From JANQEU01 sp965228045 (GTDB taxonomy: Bacteria > Bacteroidota > Bacteroidia > Cytophagales > Cyclobacteriaceae), in contig OZ245789.1 in assembly GCA_965228045.1 (NCBI GenBank), positions 1,488,001 to 1,552,000 on the forward strand: a DNA stretch of 64,000 nucleotides, given 5' to 3'. The first letter of the stretch is position 1. The number at the start of each line of letters is the position of its first letter. Below the pieces are notes generated by a model. It ran no database searches. It worked only from the letters and a program-made list of their open reading frames with translations, and was not told the DNA's origin. Positions 60,539-64,000 of the stretch are shown piece after piece. Made by a program: the position numbers and the translations under genes.

Positions 60539-63217
60539 CTAACCCAGCTTCGCCAAACTGTCTTCCAGTGTTTTTATTTTGGCCTCAGCGTCTTCCTTCT
60601 TCTTTTTTTCTGTCGCTACTACCTGTTCAGGGGCATTGTTCACAAACCTTTCATTGGATAATTTTTTGTTTACTGAGTTCAGAAATCCCTTCGCATATTC
60701 CAATTCTTTCTCAAGGTTTTCGCGTTCTGATTCCAGGTCTATTGATCCCTCTACGACCAGATAGAACTCAATCGAGCGGGTCACAAAACTCAGGCAATTG
60801 TCGGGTTTCTGCCGGGAATAAGAAATTTCCTGAAGATTGGCCAGCTTCATGAGGGACGAGCTAATTGTGTCAAAATGGCCCTCTGCAGCATTAATTTTCA
60901 TCGGAAGCAAGTCTTTTGGAGAAATCTGCTTGCCAGCTCTGACATTTCTGACCTGGGCAACGATTTCAAATAGTTCATCTACATCTTTCAATACTATATC
61001 ATCGAATTCCTCTACCTCCGGCCATTTGGCAATAATCAGGCAGTCTTTTTCCTTCCTTTCCTTGATGCCATGCCACAGTTCTTCACTGATAAAAGGCATG
61101 AAAGGGTGGAGAACCTTCATAAGTTTCTCAAAGAATTCGATGGTTTGGTCTTTAGTTTTTCGATCAACTGGTTTTCCATATTCTGGCTTGATCCATTCCA
61201 GGTACCAGCTACAGAAGTCGTTCCAGATAAGCTTGTATACAGTCATCAGGGCATCCGACATTCTGAATTTGGAGAAATGATCTTCCAGTTCCAATAATGA
61301 TTTATTGAAATCCGACTCAAACCACTTTACTGCTAATTCATTTGTAGCGGGTTGCGATTCATCGTTGGTTTCCCAACCTTCAACGAGTCTATAGGCATTC
61401 CATATTTTATTGGCAAAATTTCTTCCCTGCTCTACCAGCTTAATGTCAAACAACAGGTCATTTCCAGCTGGTGAGCTGAATAGCATGCCTGCCCTCACGC
61501 CATCCGCGCCATAGTCTTTTATCAGCTCTAGCGGATCCGGGGAATTCCCGAGAGACTTGGACATTTTTCTTCTGAGCTTATCCCGGACGATACCCGTCAG
61601 ATACACATTCCTGAAAGGCTTGTCTCCTTTGTACTCGTACCCCGCAATGATCATCCTCGCCACCCAGAAAAATAATATTTCCGGGGCTGTCACCAAAGTA
61701 TCTGTAGGGTAGAAGTAGTCAAGATCATCATTTTTACCATCAATGATTTTTCCGTTTTCACGATCGAAGTACTCATCGGCAAAGCCATCAAAAACGGCCG
61801 TCGGAAAAAGCCATGATGATGCCCACGTATCCAGTACATCTTCATCTTGCCGAAGATCATTGGCAGAAAGGCTTTTGTTTCCAGTGGATTCTTGCGCCAG
61901 TTTAACTGCCTCCTCTCTGGTTTCCGCCACTACAAAATCGCTTTCACCTTCACCAAAGTAATAGGCCGGAATTCGTTGTCCCCACCATAGTTGACGTGAG
62001 ATGCACCAATCCCGTACATTTTCCATCCAGTGATTGTAGACATTCTTGAATTTTGCCGGATAAAGAACAATCTCATCATCCATCACCGCTTTGTGAGCAG
62101 TCCGGGAGATCTCCTTCATTTTGATGAACCATTGAAGGGAGAGCTTGGGCTCCACTACTGAGTCCGTCCGCTCGGAGCGACCTATCCTTGTCACAAATTC
62201 CTCCTCACCAACCAGAATTCCTGCGGCATCCAGATCCTCAATAATCATTTTCCTTACATCAAACCGGTCCATTCCCACATAAGCCGGTACCTCACATTTT
62301 TCATTCAGCTTTCCGTCAAGGTCAATCGTGTCAATGACCTCCAGATTGTGTCGCTGACCTATTTCGTAGTCATTAGGATCATGGGCAGGTGTTACTTTCA
62401 GGCAGCCTGTGCCGAAGTCCAATTCCACATAATCATCGCCAATGATTGGAATTTCTCTGTTAATGAAGGGAACGAGTGCCGTTTTTCCGATGAGGTGTTT
62501 AAATCTTTCGTCTTTTGGATTAACGGCTATCCCCGTATCACCCAAAATGGTTTCGGGCCTTTGAGTGGCTATGACCACCGTTTCCTTGGAATCTTTCAGT
62601 TTATACCTTACGGAGTAAAGCTTGGATTTTTCTCCCCCCTCTTTGTACAGAACTTCTTCATTTGAGACCGCAGTTTTTGCTTCAACATCCCAGTTAATCA
62701 TACGAAGCCCTCTGTAGATGTGCCCTTTCTTATAGAGATCTACAAAAACACGTATAACCGCCTTATGATATGCCGGATCCATGGTGAAAGCCGTCCGGCC
62801 CCAATCACAGGAGGCACCAAGCTTTCTTAGTTGCTGCAGGATGATACCACCGTATTTTTCTTTCCATTCCCAGGCATATTTCATAAACTCGTCGCGTGTG
62901 AGATCACTCTTTTTGATCCCTTTCTCACGAAGCATTCTCACGACTTTAGCTTCCGTAGCAATGGAAGCGTGGTCCGTGCCTGGAACCCAGCAAGCTTCCT
63001 TACCTTCCATTCTGGCTTTTCGTATTAGAATGTCCTGAATGGTATTGTTCAGCATATGACCCATATGCAATACTCCTGTCACGTTTGGTGGGGGTATGAC
63101 AATGGAGTATGGCTCTTTGTTCGGATTTACTTTAGCGGAAAAGAATCCGTTATCCAACCACTCCTGGTACCATTTTTCCTCAACTTTTGAAGGATCATAT
63201 TTGGCTGACAATGACAT
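60539..63217 (-). CDS. valS: Valyl-tRNA synthetase
   Basis: The 892-residue class I synthetase has the HIGH variant HMGH in PPNVTGVLHMGHM, KMSKS in KMSKSLGN, an editing domain in between, an anticodon-binding domain, and a C-terminal coiled coil (about 820-892). It charges tRNA-Val. It has its own unit, convergent with the hicBA pair and divergent from the gene at 63370. Confidence 0.96.
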   Translation of the reverse strand: MSLSAKYDPSKVEEKWYQEWLDNGFFSAKVNPNKEPYSIVIPPPNVTGVLHMGHMLNNTIQDILIRKARMEGKEACWVPGTDHASIATEAKVVRMLREKGIKKSDLTRDEFMKYAWEWKEKYGGIILQQLRKLGASCDWGRTAFTMDPAYHKAVIRVFVDLYKKGHIYRGLRMINWDVEAKTAVSNEEVLYKEGGEKSKLYSVRYKLKDSKETVVIATQRPETILGDTGIAVNPKDERFKHLIGKTALVPFINREIPIIGDDYVELDFGTGCLKVTPAHDPNDYEIGQRHNLEVIDTIDLDGKLNEKCEVPAYVGMDRFDVRKMIIEDLDAAGILVGEEEFVTRIGRSERTDSVVEPKLSLQWFIKMKEISRTAHKAVMDDEIVLYPAKFKNVYNHWMENVRDWCISRQLWWGQRIPAYYFGEGESDFVVAETREEAVKLAQESTGNKSLSANDLRQDEDVLDTWASSWLFPTAVFDGFADEYFDRENGKIIDGKNDDLDYFYPTDTLVTAPEILFFWVARMIIAGYEYKGDKPFRNVYLTGIVRDKLRRKMSKSLGNSPDPLELIKDYGADGVRAGMLFSSPAGNDLLFDIKLVEQGRNFANKIWNAYRLVEGWETNDESQPATNELAVKWFESDFNKSLLELEDHFSKFRMSDALMTVYKLIWNDFCSWYLEWIKPEYGKPVDRKTKDQTIEFFEKLMKVLHPFMPFISEELWHGIKERKEKDCLIIAKWPEVEEFDDIVLKDVDELFEIVAQVRNVRAGKQISPKDLLPMKINAAEGHFDTISSSLMKLANLQEISYSRQKPDNCLSFVTRSIEFYLVVEGSIDLESERENLEKELEYAKGFLNSVNKKLSNERFVNNAPEQVVATEKKKKEDAEAKIKTLEDSLAKLG

Positions 63218-63369
63218 AGTAAATGCTGTATTTCCGATTTAAAGCTGGCAAAGCTAGCGGAACTAGCTATGTTTAGAAAATGGATTACGCACTGAAATGC
63301 TTGTATGATTGCAAAGGGAGTGGTATGTTAGTTTCACAAATTTCAAAATCAAACTGAAAATTGTAAGAA

Positions 63370-63636
63370 ATGGGACTCTCTCCAAGTGATCTGCCTTCGA
63401 ATGTTGAAGACAGTGAGGTACTAACAGGACATGATTTGAACTTGCTGCTGAAGGCGAAATCTTTACCTAATCAGCGTCAAATTGAAAAGTTTGCGGAAGA
63501 ACCTGAAATCAGTGCCATTCTTCAGGTTTTTGCGGACAATCCTGATGAGCAATTGACCGAGCTGCATAAGCTGGCAAAAGAATTTATTCTAGCCGGTGAT
63601 GTTGAAAAGGCATGGTTAACCATCTTGCAATGCTAG
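63370..63636 (+). CDS. Small helical protein, unknown function
   Basis: The 88-residue protein is hydrophilic and predicted helical, with no motif I know and no signal peptide or TM segment. It contains ASN-ALILE-type heptads (LNLLLKAKSLP, AILQVFADN) and ends in Cys. Its stop codon touches that of the convergent DUF5916-type gene (4-base overlap), so ends are tightly packed. I cannot exclude a spurious frame, but the length and start context look normal. Confidence 0.5.
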   Translation: MGLSPSDLPSNVEDSEVLTGHDLNLLLKAKSLPNQRQIEKFAEEPEISAILQVFADNPDEQLTELHKLAKEFILAGDVEKAWLTILQC

Positions 63637-64000
63637 CGGATCACATCAAACATATGTGTGTACTTGATTGTGAGGCTTCGGTTAAGTACTCCGTAAGGTA
63701 GAGATCTCACATAAGGTTCTCCGATAGGAGTGGCCATCATTCCTCCGAAGTTTGACTGATTAAATACTACAAAAAGCCCGGTATTTGCGCGCTGCAGCCA
63801 CCCGAATCGGATGTTGGCAGAAGTAAGTTCATCCACGGTATTTAACTGAAGCAAGCTTTGCAGGAATATTCTTGGCGTAAAGGAATACGAAATCCTCGCT
63901 CCGAGGACGGTAGCCTCAAAATTGCCATTTGGAAGATCGTAGTCATTGTATTGGACGCTGTATTCAGAGTTGAATTTGTCGCCAACCCGCACGCCAATGG
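63633..64000 (-). CDS. DUF5916-type outer-membrane beta-barrel protein (C-terminal part, cut by window edge)
   Basis: The last 121 or so residues of a minus-strand gene that continues to the right of the window. They are alternating beta strands ending in a terminal aromatic pattern (NRSLTIKYTHMF), and ARISYSFTPRIFLQSLLQLN and SANIRFGWLQRANTGLFVVF match the C-terminus of DUF5916 proteins, which also carry a CBM9-like N-terminal domain. Probably an outer-membrane barrel. The start is not in the window. Confidence 0.75.
   Translation of the reverse strand, partial: IGVRVGDKFNSEYSVQYNDYDLPNGNFEATVLGARISYSFTPRIFLQSLLQLNTVDELTSANIRFGWLQRANTGLFVVFNQSNFGGMMATPIGEPYVRSLPYGVLNRSLTIKYTHMFDVIR

Noticed and set aside
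60837..61280. A 147-codon frame antisense to valS
   Set aside because: Antisense to a conserved housekeeping gene and of low complexity; no support as a gene.
1..64000. CRISPR arrays, rRNA, tRNA genes and riboswitches
   Set aside because: I found no regular repeat-spacer pattern, no rRNA-like sequence, and no tRNA cloverleaf or riboswitch that I could support.

Overview
The window looks like the chromosome of a Bacteroidota bacterium, most likely of the order Cytophagales; the order is an inference from gene content, without any alignment. The evidence is a porX gene (the response regulator with a PglZ domain that belongs to the type IX secretion system, T9SS), two secreted proteins with T9SS sorting domains (2321-3724 and 33312-37520), a fused lpxC-fabZ gene inside an lpxD / lpxC-fabZ / lpxA operon, and promoters of the Bacteroidota type (TTG, about 19 bases, TAnnTTTG). 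Start sites rarely show a Shine-Dalgarno sequence.

Layout. 1-13 kb: a partial beta-lactamase-like serine hydrolase, a lipoprotein hydrolase, a T9SS protein, a NUDIX-regulator/VOC pair, a DAHP synthase, a CarH-like B12-binding MerR regulator facing a small membrane protein, lolD divergent from sucC, a self-regulated-looking fic gene, and a MoaD-like/BNR-repeat pair. 12.8-33.2 kb is the accessory core. It holds three PadR-controlled modules with one, two and three very large FtsX/MacB-type permeases, all on the minus strand, none with its own ATPase. Three toxin-antitoxin pairs (VapBC, Xre/RES, DUF6364/PIN) sit at the module boundaries, and an Uma2 gene separates modules A and B. Between two permeases of module C lies scar sequence: the first 20 codons of a lost permease gene, a fragment of a DUF559 endonuclease gene, and a stem-loop repeat.

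33-42 kb: a 1402-residue T9SS protein with 12 Ig-like repeats beside a TPR sensor kinase/LytTR regulator pair, then DinB-like, HAD and MogA genes. 42-51 kb: a sodium-solute symporter paired with a Tat-exported GH109-like oxidoreductase-fold glycosidase, an M1 peptidase, an AI-2E family protein, and an orphan histidine kinase divergent from two tandem globins. 51-64 kb: mostly housekeeping genes (ABC ATPase, lpxA, lpxC-fabZ, lpxD and an HD phosphohydrolase on the minus strand; porX, tsaE and ald on the plus strand), a hicB gene followed by a frameshifted hicA, valS, a small unknown gene, and the C-terminus of a DUF5916-type protein cut by the right edge.

The best candidate for an under-described system is the PadR/permease array. 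Its six permeases keep two coupling-helix motifs each, so they should work with an ATPase supplied from elsewhere, and each of its three PadR genes has a different operator-like sequence. I saw no tRNA, rRNA, CRISPR array, intact transposon or prophage.
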